The notes under the pieces: model-generated
What the model was told of the DNA's origin: nothing
What the model saw: only the letters and a program-made list of their open reading frames with translations
The model's database searches: none
Assembly: GCF_905220565.1 (NCBI RefSeq)
Contig: NC_059408.1
Coordinates: 3,844,508 to 3,908,507 of the forward strand
DNA from: Melitaea cinxia
Lineage: Eukaryota; Arthropoda; Insecta; Lepidoptera; Nymphalidae
Length of the DNA: 64,000 nucleotides
Direction of reading: 5' to 3'
Program-made: the position numbers and the translations under genes
Shown here: positions 34,601 through 45,197 of the stretch, piece after piece
Layout: each line of letters begins with the position of its first letter
Position numbering within the stretch: position 1 is the first letter of the stretch

Positions 34601-35984
34601 GAAAGCGACTTAGAATATTATTATTTATGAGCTAAGGTAATTGAAATTAAATCTTTTATAAGCCAATTATTTTAATTGAACAAATTTGACTGATATATAT
34701 TTAAAAAGAAATTTTTATGTATAACTGGTTATTTGAAAAGATCCGACAATATATTTCAACGCAATTACATGCTTATTTTGCCTAGGTATATAGATATCAT
34801 GAAGGATCTATTACTGAAAATTCTAATGATATTAAGAAGATCACACAAGTAGAACTACATTTTAATATAAATATTGCTTAAGTTAGAAATGAGGAATTAG
34901 CTGTTCGGGTTGATGAAGAAAAATAATTGAGACATAATCATATATTTTTTTTCGAAAAAGTAATAAGTGAACACACGTCTAATTACTACGACGAAGAACA
35001 AAAACGTCTAAATTATTTTAGATAAATGTTAAACGTAAAACCTAAAGACCATTTAGTTCTAGTTATTAATTAATAAATAGTTAAAGAGGTATCACTTTAA
35101 GCTATATAAGTACCCCTAGTAGTTTTAAACTACACTGCAGGTTGTGTCCAAAAATGTATCTGACATAAAGATTAACTTCAGAAAATAACGTTGATATTAC
35201 ACTTCAAAATAATCGAGTGATGTTGTTTATTAATCTGAGGAGTGATATTACATTTTTAGTTTTCTACGTGATACTATTGATCCGCGTTATTTTGGCTATA
35301 CAACAAGAATAACCTATCAATCCAGAAAAAGATTGAATAAATATTGTAGAATTTTATAAATTTTTCATTTTAGTATAATAAAGTTCACGATTGATCGTTG
35401 ATTTAATTGTTGAGTCACTTTGCCATAGGACACATTAGGGTTGCAATACAACAGTTTTTTTATCGTGAAATCAAACAAAAAACCTGAAAAAAAATGTTTT
35501 TAGTGTAACTTAGTAATTCGACTGCAAACTTCATTAAAAAAAAGTGATTTTCTACCGTATCGTATCGTATCATTTTCGGAAAACAATGTCATAGGGAAAA
35601 ATATTTTTAATACAGTTGCTCAAAAAGTGGCGTATTGCAGGGACGTATATACGTATGTAGTTGTCGGAACTCTTTGCAATGACAGCCTTTCCACACTTGT
35701 AATGAAATATACTACTGTAAGATTGTTTTCCCGAAAACAACTAAAGTAAAAAAACCAACGACATTACATTTTATTTGTGCTTTTTTTAACAAAGTGAAAA
35801 AACAAAGTTGTGTATATCCATATTACGTCAACAGGTCTAATATGTCAAATATCTTTATCAGCATTTAGTTAAGCAGGTGCTTAGCCTCATACTATAATAT
35901 CAGTATTTACTTGCTCAAATGTTATAGTTTCATTATAAAGATTATGTATCTAGTTTTAAGCGTTAAAACATGCACACATCTCCA

Positions 35985-36250
35985 CAAAAAATCGAATTTA
36001 TTATATTTATTCGAACGAATTCACAATCAGTAATAAATCGTGCGAACAGTAATAGAAGTGATAAAGTCATTACCGCCGAAGACAGCTGTAATCCAACGCA
36101 TTGAGGGTAATTTCTCCTCGTAACGGAATGACATTACCAGCAAGAATAATAGGAAAGCTATGGAGGGGGCCGCCCTAGCGTTTGTCATTGATTCTATCAC
36201 TGGGGTGACTATGATTCTTAGTTGGCGTTCTTTTTCAATCACTTGAACTA
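35985..36250. promoter_or_regulatory. repeat-free block, function unknown
   Basis: GCGAACAGTAATAGAAGTGA, TAATCCAACGCATTGAGGGT and GGAGGGGGCCGCCCTAGCG stand out from AT-rich sequence. A 76-residue minus frame covers it but shows no domain and no splice sites that I trust. Confidence 0.25.
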
Positions 36251-36454
36251 CAAACAAAAATATTTGTTAAAGACTTTTGATTTGGAACTGAAAGTGTTCT
36301 TTAAGATAGTGTGTCGTAAGGCGTTAAAATTATTTGAATTTTTATTTTTATTTTATTTGTAATATAATATACAAATGAGTAAATTTTATATAAATCATCA
36401 AAGTTTAAATATTCACTAAAGAGAAAAAAACTTAGTTTTAGTCTTTTCACACTT

Positions 36455-36815
36455 TTACAAAAACACTGAGGTAGGGCACAAAAATATGGAGCAGCTTGAC
36501 TGGGGTAGTATCTCGACCTTACAGAATCACAGCTAAATACTACTGCTTTCAAGCAGTGTTGTGTTACTGTTGGTGAGTAAGGTGACCAGAGCTTCTGGAG
36601 GGATTGGGAATAGGGTCGGCAACGCGCTTGCAATGCTTCTGGTGTTGTAGGCGTCTATAAGCTACGGTAATCGCTTACCATCAGGTGTGCTGCAGGAGGA
36701 TTGGAGATAGGGTTGGCAACGCGCTTGCGATGCTTCTGGTGTTGCAGGCGTCTATAAGCTACGATAATCGCTTACCATCCGGTGAGCTGCATGCTTCTTT
36801 GCCGACTTAGTTGTA
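36455..36815 (-). repeat. GTCGGCAAACAAGCG family, minus copy with a tandemly doubled end
   Basis: On the plus strand: GAGTAAGGTGACCAGAGCTT, then GGGTCGGCAACGCGCTTGCA..GGCGTCTATAAGCTACGGTA..CGCTTACCATCAGGTG, and immediately a second copy GGGTTGGCAACGCGCTTGCG..GCTTACCATCCGGTGAGC, closing with TTTGCCGACTTAGTT. The doubled unit is about 93 bp. The 110-residue minus frame is inside the repeat. Confidence 0.8.
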
Positions 36816-37299
36816 TAAAAAAAATCTCCGCTCAATTTACTTTCAATTATAAAATAACAAATTTTATATATCATATTTTAATTATGATAAAGATAAACTC
36901 AATTTCATTAACTTTGTCAAATTGAATTTAAAAAATATTTATTTATATTTCTATCTGTTTCTATTTCCTTATAAAAGTAAGCCGAAAATACAGAAAAACA
37001 TTATCTTTGAAATCACTGAAGTGGTTAAACGGAGAGTAAAAAAACTGATCTATATGCACCCTACCACGGTGTCTCCACCTCATCAATTCCACGGCTGGTA
37101 TCGTTCAAACATTATGTCTGGAACGATCCACGATTTAGCACTTTGATCTAATGGACTGGTCTTCCGGACTTTATGTTATTTTATGATTCTCCATTGATAT
37201 TGTAATTTTGGGATGCAATAATAGCTTTCGACTTTTATATACTTGTATTTTTATTTATCATTATAAGAATATTACTACTTATACTGTTTTAAGATATAG

Positions 37300-37495
37300 A
37301 AATCTACATAAATAAAAATGAATGTTGCTAAGCGCATAATCGAAAATGGCTCAACAGATTGGGCTAATCTATTTTTTTATATGTTTCTTAAGGCCAACGA
37401 AAAGTTTTTACACTAAAAAAAAAGTAAAAAAACTAATAATTTTTACAATTAAATTTTGATAGAAAGAAGTCTATCCGGGCAGCTAGTTAAAAATA
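37300..37495 (+). repeat. interspersed repeat fragment ending CTATCCGGGCAGCTAGTT
   Basis: AAAATGGCTCAACAGATTGG is followed by CCGGGCAGCTAGTT, the CAGCTAG-type end shared with 13665 and 52155. Confidence 0.5.
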
Positions 37496-38044
37496 AAATA
37501 TCATGCTATTAGTGTTGTCATAATAAAAAACAAAGCAGTGTTATGGAACAACTAATCAGTTAATTTGATTAAAAAGTAATAAAATATTTATATAGCCTCT
37601 ATATAGCCTTCCTCGTTAAACGGATTATCCAACACAAACAATATTTTTAACTCGCACCTGAAATTATTGCATTCAAAAAAAAAACTTATAATATTAGTAT
37701 AGATTAGGTAACGCAGCTGTCTTATTTAAAAAGTATAATGTATTTTATTGTAACAATAACTAAGAAATAATATGATAGTAATATCTATCTATAAGCCTCA
37801 AAAACGTCATCATTCATTTCAGTCATCATTAATAATTGTATTTCCTTGCAAAGGAAAGAAAAATCGACTTCAATAACACCAACAAGTAATACAACGTAGG
37901 TAGTCGTTGTGTCGTAAAAATAGTGAAGTAAATACGCGTTAACAAACATTTCTCAAAATGAAGTCATCAGAAGACAAGCAACAGCTTTCGATTAAAATCA
38001 TCAAAATCGGTCGGTAATCGAAATGAGAATCTCCTCCTGTTTTA

Positions 38045-38180
38045 GATCATCATTATCACTTCAGCCTATTGCAGTTCACTACTGGACATAGGCTTTCACA
38101 GGTTCGCGCCAAAAATGGCGTGAACTCATGTGTGTTCTCCATAGTCACCACGCTGGGCAGGCTGTTGACCTGTTTTAGAT
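38045..38180 (-). repeat. retroelement 3' tail (GTCCAG.AGTG.ACTGC), minus copy
   Basis: Plus strand: TCATCATTATCACTTCAGCC, TACTGGACATAGGC, CGCCAAAAATGGCGTGAACT, CATAGTCACCACGCTGGGCA. Complement of 28560-28742. Confidence 0.8.
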
Positions 38181-38341
38181 GTCGGTTAAAAAAAATTGTT
38201 TATATCTTCTTTATTAAAATATAAATTCAACTTGTTGTTTTTCAAATAATGCTTATATGTACATAAGACGTGTATCCTTCATATCTTACTAGGGGTTGAT
38301 AAGTGTGAAGGGTTTATTTATTTACAAGTATTTGTCGACAG

Positions 38342-38433
38342 ACACGAGCTACTCCTACCACCCGGCGATACACGATGACACGTTTGTGCGTCGGAAGCAG
38401 CGCCGCAACCGCACCACCTTCACCCTACAGCAG
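38342..38433 (+). CDS. Drgx: Drgx exon 3 (homeodomain residues 1-12)
   Basis: Encodes (Y)TSYSYHPAIHDDTFVRRK followed by QRRNRTTFTLQQ, the N-terminal arm and start of helix 1 of the homeodomain, with Arg5 for minor-groove contact and Phe8 of the core. DDTFVRRK matches the DDGFLRRK that precedes the vertebrate DRGX homeodomain. The acceptor is TTGTCGACAG (AG at 38340-38341) and the donor CAG|GTAAAC at 38434. Phase 1 in and phase 0 out agree with the neighbours. Confidence 0.96.
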
Positions 38434-39090
38434 GTAAACAGACACATATAAGTATTCATAACCAAGAAATTCATATGAATTACAATTAATTAAAATACGC
38501 AAAATAATACTTTAATAGATTTAATAGATGTTAATAATTTTTTAGCTTCTAAACTTTTTTTATAATATACCTAATAGTTGATATCGTACGATGTATTTTT
38601 TGCGACCTTAATTTTCTTTTGTCGTTTTCTAAAATTTATATCATATCGGATTAATTTAATTATTTTTACACGGTCGTCTGTTCCTATGGTAAGCAATTTA
38701 ATGCTTGTGTTCAGGTTACAGCCGACTGTTATAGCTAAATGTATATTGATATACATAGAAATTATACATATATAATATAAATATTACATCCAGACTCAGG
38801 CAAGAATCGAACCCGCAACCCACGGAGCAGAAAGTAGGGCCATTACAAATTGCGCCAACGAGCTAGTCACTTTAATTCAATTAAAAAACTCTGTGCTAAG
38901 GTGGTAAGGTTAGCTATCCATTGTTAATGCAATAGTCATGGATATCATTAAATAAATTAATTGTCAATACAGATATTCATTAAAAGAAACAAACTTTTAT
39001 TGGTAAACTTATTACAATAACAGGTATACTCAGAGATATTTTGTTATTATAAGTAGTTTACAAGCTTTATATGTATTTATTATAATATAG
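38434..39090 (+). other. Drgx: Drgx intron 3
   Basis: Short 657-bp intron between homeodomain codons 12 and 13. It contains a minus-strand tRNA-like SINE fragment at 38789-38875 and otherwise AT-rich sequence. The frames on both strands at 38571-38775 are chance. Confidence 0.93.
38789..38875 (-). repeat. tRNA-like SINE fragment
   Basis: On the minus strand: TAGCTCGTTGGCGCAATTTG (box A-like) and GTTGCGGGTTCGATTCTTGC (box B GGTTCGATTC). It shares head layout with 55262 (GCGTTGGCGCAACGGT ... GCGGGTTCGATCC). Confidence 0.65.
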
Positions 39091-39192
39091 TTGGAAGAGC
39101 TGGAGACTGCGTTCGCACAGACTCACTATCCAGATGTGTTCACGCGGGAAGATCTCGCGCTCAAGATCAATCTCACTGAGGCGAGAGTGCAG
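39091..39192 (+). CDS. Drgx: Drgx exon 4 (homeodomain residues 13-46)
   Basis: Encodes LEELETAFAQTHYPDVFTRE then DLALKINLTEARVQ: helix 1, the loop, helix 2 and the first part of helix 3. Core residues Leu16 and Phe20 are present, and AQTHYPDVFTRE is the paired-class loop with the exact THYPDVF of DRG11 proteins. Phase 0 on both sides. Acceptor TATAATATAG (AG at 39089-39090) has a weak pyrimidine tract. Donor CAG|GTGAGG. The break after Gln46 is the ancient Prd-class intron position. Confidence 0.97.
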
Positions 39193-39999
39193 GTGAGGCT
39201 TATTTAGCGTAGTTTAGTATATGTATACCCACAATTTACTTTATAATATATAGTAATTTACTTTGATATTACTAATTCGTTTGCATTGCTATTAGATAAC
39301 TATGAAGTTATTTCGGGAGCGTTTGTAAATTTTGTTTCTTTATTGTGTCTTACGTGGGCGTATCCAGTATTTTGTAAATAGGGGACAGGAGAAAATAAAT
39401 GTAAAAATTCAATAAGTACATAGTAGAAAATTGATAATGCTTTTTTATTTATCTTTACTTTCTAAACTATTTCGATTACATCTGGCGGACGTTTTAGCTA
39501 GTCTAAAATTTAAATTATAAATCTAAAAATTCTGTTATTACCCACCTACCTTTGCCTATCTTGCCATCAAATGCATCATCTTGCACCACTGTGGATGTGC
39601 CCATGCTTCCTCGTATGATTAAGTTTGTTTATGTATCTACATAAGTATACATTATACATATTTCATTATATATTATATAATAGTTATAGAAAGTGGCGAT
39701 AATGTTGTGTTTAAAGACACCAAATAAAATATAATTTTTAAATAATATAATTTTTTTTGTCAGAAAATTATTATTTGTCAAATGTTTGATTACTATGTAG
39801 CGAAGCTTTCTTGTAGCGAGTAATTTGCTATATATTTTATGTTGATAAAATATTTACAGAATTTGTGAGCGTATACTCAAATCATTTTTTACTTTAATAT
39901 CTAACGCGCTCAGTTTTTCTGAACCTAGCCTGTCGCAAACACAAAACGTTTATAGTCTCGAGTATACATATGAATTTAATGTTTTCTACATAATTTAGG

Positions 40000-40370
40000 T
40001 ACGCTCACGTTCTGGTTTCAACCGGATATAACCGGTTACAGGCGGTACCGTCACGCCTGGTTTTAGTGAAATTGGCCGACGCAACGGGCGTGTTTTATTT
40101 AAGCAGAAGTAAAAATTGCCCAATTCCGTCGGCGGAGCACGCAAAAGCTACAATTTAGTGGCTCGGCTGTCGCTCCCGTACACGTTTTATGGGCTCTGAA
40201 TGTGACTCGGAAATCAGTTGAATGGTAATGGTTTTAGGTAACGCTTTACGATTTCTAAGGGGTTTAATACTCAATAAGTGTGGGTTACGCTTTATAGCCG
40301 TTTCTTTGGAGTAGCTTTAATGTACTCCTACGACCATTACCGAATCACATCGAGAGTTGATTCATCGACA
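40000..40370. promoter_or_regulatory. repeat-free block, candidate enhancer in Drgx intron 4
   Basis: CAACCGGATATAACCGGTTA (Grainyhead-like AACCGGTT), GTACCGTCACGCCTGG, CCGTCGGCGGAGCACGC and GGTAATGGTTTTAGGTAACG. Complex CpG-containing sequence with no relative in the window, about 0.8 kb after exon 4. Function is inferred from composition only. Confidence 0.35.
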
Positions 40371-41319
40371 AAATGAATTCAACAATTATGTCATCAGCGA
40401 AAGACACTTAAAAAAGAATAAATGAAATATTAACTTCCAAATAATTTTAAAGCCACATCAAACACTATATCACTTATTCCACTTACCGAATAATAAAAAA
40501 AAACCATTTATATTTAAAACGGAATGTGAAATATTTTTCAAATATCATTTCGTTTGTATTAATCCAACCGTATATCACATCAAACCCTCATAAAACAGTC
40601 GCACGTCAATTTTTACCAAACGAGTACACTCAGCAAAACTAGTCAATATCGAATTTCGATCAAACTTCAATATCCACTTCCATTAGTTAACTAGTACTGT
40701 CAGAATTCACTTCAATTGCCAAAACCGCAAAACAGTTCTGTTTGAGACCAGGTGACCAGTCTTGGTTGATCTTCCGTTTGAGGATTGTCCTGTGAATTAC
40801 TTTATTCACAAGACAATTATTAATTGTATATAAATCCTAATTATTTTTTATAGAGTCACTGCTTATACTTAAAATGTACTTTTCATTATAAATTATTTCA
40901 TATTTGTAATAAGTTCTTCGATAATTTGTACTACCTTATGTCGAGTTACTGAGTTTCAGATACAAATGTTCTAGACGGTACCCACTTATATTATATTCAC
41001 TGATATCGAATATAAACTATTAAACATTACCCATGTAAAGTAATAATTTTAATCCTTCATCAAAGTGCAGCGGTATGTAATTTGTTAAAACAAATTCGTT
41101 GTAAAAAGAAGTCAGTATTCGAATTCACTGATGAGACTTTACTACGAGGCTTTTGTAGAAGATGTCAATTCATTTTACTTCACTTCAACCCATACAAATA
41201 TACTAAGTTAAACACAAAAACAGACACAAAAATTATAATATACAAAAATACTTCAACAAAAATATATTCACATAGGAAAACATGATTTGTAGCATAATAT
41301 ATTAGTAGCCACGCTACGT

Positions 41320-41480
41320 GCTAGAGGTCAGTTTATACTGGCGATCTATAACATGTTTAAGTCGCTCATCTCGAAATGGTATTACTTGCCCCTTCCGCCG
41401 CCCAGGGATTAGGGGTGTCGCGTTAGCTAAGTGGGTCTAAAACGGTTACCTGGTCTACCTTGAGTGATTTTAAGTAGATT
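41320..41480. promoter_or_regulatory. repeat-free block with GGATTA core
   Basis: CCCTTCCGCCGCCCAGGGAT then TAGGGGTGTCGCGTTAGC. The GGGATTAG core fits Otx/Pitx-type homeodomains. TGTTTAAGTCGCTCATCTCG lies upstream. Confidence 0.3.
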
Positions 41481-41689
41481 GAAATGAATTTTTGCCATTC
41501 CGAAGATATATATCGAACTGTTTATCTCTTTTGCTTTAGTGTAAAAGGTTTTGCGAATGCCTTTTTATTGGTTAAGTTAATTTGATGATAGTGAATTGTA
41601 AATTGGTTTTAGTCCAGTGTTCGTTTAGAAGTTTATTGTAATTTGTAAGTTGACTTCCGATTGTGTTCTTAACTTATAAATAAAGAATT

Positions 41690-41750
41690 CACTTCAGCCT
41701 ATGGCAGTCCACTGCTGCACATAGGCCTCCCCCAAGTTCGCGCCAGACAT
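41690..41750 (-). repeat. retroelement 3' tail, short minus fragment
   Basis: TTCAGCCTATGGCAGTCCAC, TGCTGCACATAGGCC and AGTTCGCGCCAGACATT are the complement of the GTCCAGCAGTGGACTGC tail; truncated. Confidence 0.7.
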
Positions 41751-42084
41751 TCAAATGTCATTTCCACGATGCTTTAATCACAATCGACAATTCATCAATA
41801 TATTCTATCCTTAATTTCTATTTTAATTGAAAACTATAAATTATTTTTGCTGCTTTCGACATTGGAATCGCTAATGTAATTTGAAAAAAATTAATTAATT
41901 ATTTTTAAATTTTATTATTGCTTCCTTTCTGTTTTCTCCGTTTCGAACACATTCCACCAAAACATGTTGGATATCTTCTTTGTCCACAAAGGTCAGAGTT
42001 ACATTAACTAACCCTTTCATCATCGCGTATATAGTTGCAATTTTCAACATAAAATTATTTGCTTCAAATAGCAATATACGTTTT

Positions 42085-42280
42085 TAAAGTAAAACTTCTT
42101 TACGCGCTTGGACTTGGAGTGAGCTGGTCAGTGCGTGACGAGAGCGTTACAAAAAGTGTGCTCAAGCGAGGTGAACGCAAGTTGAAAGGGAGATATAAGT
42201 TAGTGAAGATAAAACGCGAGAGTTACGTTTTCGTAAGTTTTACTTCAATCACGTGGTACACTCGTTTTTTTTATTAAATT
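42085..42280 (+). repeat. interspersed repeat CTTCTTTACGCGCTTG, copy 2
   Basis: AAACTTCTTTACGCGCTTGG, GTGCGTGACGAGAGCGTTAC, GTGCTCAAGCGAGGTGAACG, TTACTTCAATCACGTGGTAC and ACTCGTTTT, in the order seen at 18020-18345. The 72-residue frame at 42059 is within it. Confidence 0.7.
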
Positions 42281-42474
42281 TCAACTGTATAAAATATTGA
42301 CTAAATAGCTTGTAATCTACAAAAAAAATCTACAAGTATTTTAAATATTCTTTTCAGAATTAGATAAACTGTATATTAACGACGGTAATAGGCTATAAAA
42401 TCACGCTGTAAGTCATACGACGATTCCAAAAATAATTACAATCACTAGTGATATTAGCTTATTTTAATAATTTC

Positions 42475-42645
42475 CCAAAACAAAAGCCACCCCTACACGC
42501 AGCAATATAATTGAGTCGGCTTTCAATTTGATTCGCATCCTCGTCGGCGTGTCGGTGATAATTCGCCCGAAAAATATAAAAAGGCGCAGCTGTCCGAAAT
42601 ATTGGATTACGTCAGTAACATACCGTTTCGCTAAATGTCCTAAAT
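42475..42645 (+). promoter_or_regulatory. promoter-like or enhancer block
   Basis: TTGATTCGCATCCTCGTCGG, then TATAAAAA at 42575-42582 followed directly by GGCGCAGCTGTCC (E-box CAGCTG), TTGGATTACGTCAGTAAC with a GGATTA core and a TCAGTA initiator-like site at 42612. TATA-to-initiator spacing is about 39 bp, longer than usual. No exon with coding evidence lies just downstream. Confidence 0.3.
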
Positions 42646-43114
42646 GGTATCAAATTTTCACTCTGACAGAGTATTTTCAGTTGTTATTAGGCACGTGTTT
42701 TTTGACAACTTTATATTAGATATTTTATTTAATGTGTGTATTTTATTCTTTATATTATTTGTATTATATGTCATTTCTCTATTAATTACAATTTATAACA
42801 ATTACGATAAATATTTTTTTCGATTTTTACCGCATTTATAATCAGTCAATTTGTATTAATTTTTATGTTATATTGTCTATAATCGTCTCCAAAGAAAACC
42901 CAAAACAAAGTCAAAATCGTTATAATATTTTTTTATGAACACTCACATAAAAAAACTTATCTAATTTTTGTAATATTAGTTCGCATCATATATACATGTC
43001 TTTATGTTGAAACACAACTGAGCTTAACCTACAAAAGCAACCAAAACCAAAACAAAAAGAAATTATCAATATTACAAATAAAAAAAAACCATATTTTTTG
43101 TTACTGTTCAAACC

Positions 43115-43400
43115 AAATTAAAAGTGAAAAATCTTAAATTACGTGACAAAAATTCTCAATTCCGTCTCAATGACATTGACGAAGCACTCTACACAGCAAA
43201 ACAACAGAGACAAATGGCGTGTAAACAGCAAACAACAAAGGACAAGGGCGTCACGACAACAACACTCGTGTCGCGCGGAGGGCTGGAAGAGCGTAACCTT
43301 ATTGGAATGTAAGGGCTGCCAATAAAGCACTAATTACTATCAAGAAGCCCTCGAGCTGTTATTTTTGAGTGCTCTGTAAACTGTGTACGGATGATGAGCT
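43115..43400. promoter_or_regulatory. repeat-free block, open in several frames, function unknown
   Basis: ATTCTCAATTCCGTCTCAAT, AACAGAGACAAATGGCGTGT, GGCGTCACGACAACAACACT and CGTGTCGCGCGGAGGG. Three overlapping frames (two plus, one minus) run through it, which points to low stop-codon density, not to coding. No domain is recognised. Confidence 0.25.
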
Positions 43401-43736
43401 ATTGAATAATTAAACAGCGTGAAGTATTACTCTGAAGTTAGTACTTACATAACAGTATAAATTTACACAAAACAAAGAAATTCACAGTCTGGTAGATCTC
43501 TAGTATTTTAATTATATCTTAATATATCCAACTGTAATCAAAAATAAACCTAAAAGCTACCCAAACTTGCACGGTGATTTGTTAAGATTTTTGGGTCAGT
43601 GAGGGGCTATAATCGGTATTTTTAATTTAAAAATATAATGTATTGTAATTTACGTTTACATATAGGAAACAAAAAGAAGCAATACCAGAAAAAGAGGCCA
43701 TCCATTCAGCTATCGCTTTATCCCCCCCCCCGTTAG

Positions 43737-43774
43737 CTCCCACCACCAAAACTCTATGTTTTGGTGGTGGGGGG
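43737..43774. repeat. strong hairpin, 13-bp perfect stem
   Basis: CCCACCACCAAAA (43739-43751) and TTTTGGTGGTGGG (43759-43771) pair fully around a 7-nt loop CTCTATG. A C10 run precedes and a G run follows, so the structure is G/C-strand biased. No oligo-T termination context and no gene nearby. Confidence 0.8.
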
Positions 43775-43804
43775 TCGGTAACACCTAACTATACAATAAT
43801 ATTA

Positions 43805-44035
43805 GTAAAAAAAAAAACGAGTGTGTTTTAGACTACACGACTTTAGTAAAACTTCTGCACAATAGGCTTGCACTGTGTCTTAGATATACGAAATGTGAGT
43901 GGCTATGAGAAAAAGGGAGAAAGAAAATGTGTGTTCGCGCCTCTCCCTCTTGCTCCGTTCGCCTCACCTGATCTCTCTTTTCATAACGCTCTCGTCACGT
44001 CTTACCCAATAACATATCATAAAATGTATTTCAAA
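43805..44035 (-). repeat. interspersed repeat CTTCTTTACGC family, minus copy
   Basis: Plus strand begins AAAAACGAGTGTGTTTTAGA and CTACACGACTTTAGTAAAAC, then CTCCCTCTTGCTCCGTTCGC, CATAACGCTCTCGTCACG. It is the complement of 18020-18345. Confidence 0.65.
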
Positions 44036-44274
44036 TTAGCGCTGATGTCAAGAGTGTGTAATCTAGTTGAACGTAATAAAGTTCAGTGATATCTGACAAG
44101 TCCCAGAGGTGCAACCCTACCCCGTGCGACAATTGTTAACGAGGCGTCCCATCGAACCACTGTTTTTACGCATTACGGGAATACACGGGATGAAATTCAC
44201 TATTCTTGCCACTCACAATATAATATTTTAGAAATAATAATAAATAGTAAACACTTTTAATGACTATAGCAAAT

Positions 44275-44767
44275 AATAATTTTTAACAAAAAAAAAAACC
44301 GACTTCAAAAAGGAAACTAAAAAGTGAAAAATAAATTTACTTAGTACAAAGTAATTCGTATTTTGATTTAGTTAATCAGAAATGATTAAATAAATATTTT
44401 ATAATTTTGAAGTCGGTGCCAAGTAAAACAATAACTACTCTAGTATCTACTCGTAAGTTGTATTCAGTTTTCTTTCACAATTTGTTTGTTTGTTGACTAT
44501 TAGTTTGAATACTGTTATTATTCTGTTATTGTTTTGACATATCTAATAATATTTTTTGTACTTGTTTGTTGTGTGTGTGTGTTGTTTGTATTTGTTATTG
44601 CCAGGTTGTTGTAGTATTTACTTGGCACCAACTTCAAAATTATAAAATATTTATTTAATCATTTCTGATTAACTAAATCAAAATACGAATTACTTTGTAC
44701 TAAGTAAATTTATTTTTCACTTTTTAGTTTCCTTTTTGAAGTCGGTTTTTTTTTTGTTAAAAATTAT
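44275..44767. mobile_element. fold-back element with arms of about 150 bp
   Basis: The left arm (44275-44426) runs from AATTTTTAACAAAAAAA through AACCGACTTCAAAAAGGAAA to TTTGAAGTCGGTGCCAAGTA. The right arm (44616-44767) is its reverse complement with only a few differences (for example TTGGCACCAACTTC against GAAGTCGGTGCCAA). The 190-bp spacer is AT-rich and holds a short TGTGTGTGTG run. The arms use the AACCGACTTC end of the family at 21241 but are otherwise unlike its interior. No coding potential. Confidence 0.8.
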
Positions 44768-44774
44768 TTTATTT

Positions 44775-44985
44775 TACAATTTTTAGTGATGGGTAGACCT
44801 AACAAGGATGCTTTTTCTGTTATGTCGGGGGTTCGGAAACATACACAATACACAAGCACAAACACCCAGATCATGACAGACATCTATAGGGCCAATACAA
44901 ATGTCTGTCGTGCGCGGGGATTGAACCCACTAACGCCAGCGCAACAGCCGGTGCTGTGACCGCTGCGCTAACGCGTCGACATACT
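44775..44985 (-). repeat. tRNA-headed SINE, minus copy
   Basis: Minus strand: GACGCGTTAGCGCAGCGGTC (box A), TTAGTGGGTTCAATCCCCGC (box B), GACATTTGTATTGGCCCTAT, ATGATCTGGGTGTTTGTGCT, TGTGTATTGTGTATGTTTCC. Same family and order as 55262-55480 on the plus strand. Confidence 0.8.
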
Positions 44986-45190
44986 ATGAGTAAAATTCGC
45001 TATCAGGTGTACGTAATAACAACCGGGACTGACAGCCTAGCGTGTTCTCCGAGGCTAGGTTGGGAGATCCACAAAGATTAACAACTAGACCGAAAATAAA
45101 TATTTGTATAAACATAAATATCCACTCCGAGCGGGAATAGAACCCGCGACCGTCGGTGTTTAGGCGCCGCCGACACGGCACATGCACCAT
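44985..45190 (-). repeat. tRNA-related SINE (family of 32205-32465), minus copy
   Basis: Plus strand: AATTCGCTATCAGGTGTACG, AGCGTGTTCTCCGAGGC, CACAAAGATTAACAACTAGA, CGAGCGGGAATAGAACCCGC, CGTCGGTGTTTAGGCGCC. Immediately abuts the other SINE. The 106-residue minus frame over it is not a gene. Confidence 0.75.
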
Positions 45191-45197
45191 TATATCA

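Larger units (their letters stand above)
32174..38341 (+). other. Drgx: Drgx intron 2 (6.2 kb)
   Basis: Donor GTGAGT at 32174, acceptor GTCGACAG ending at 38341. Repeats cluster at both ends. The middle (33.6-34.6 kb) is a repeat-free CpG-rich region that is the best enhancer candidate of the locus. Confidence 0.85.

Noticed and set aside
36027..36257. 76-residue minus frame resembling a membrane segment
   Set aside because: Hydrophobic stretch only, no family match that I recognise and no reliable splice sites.
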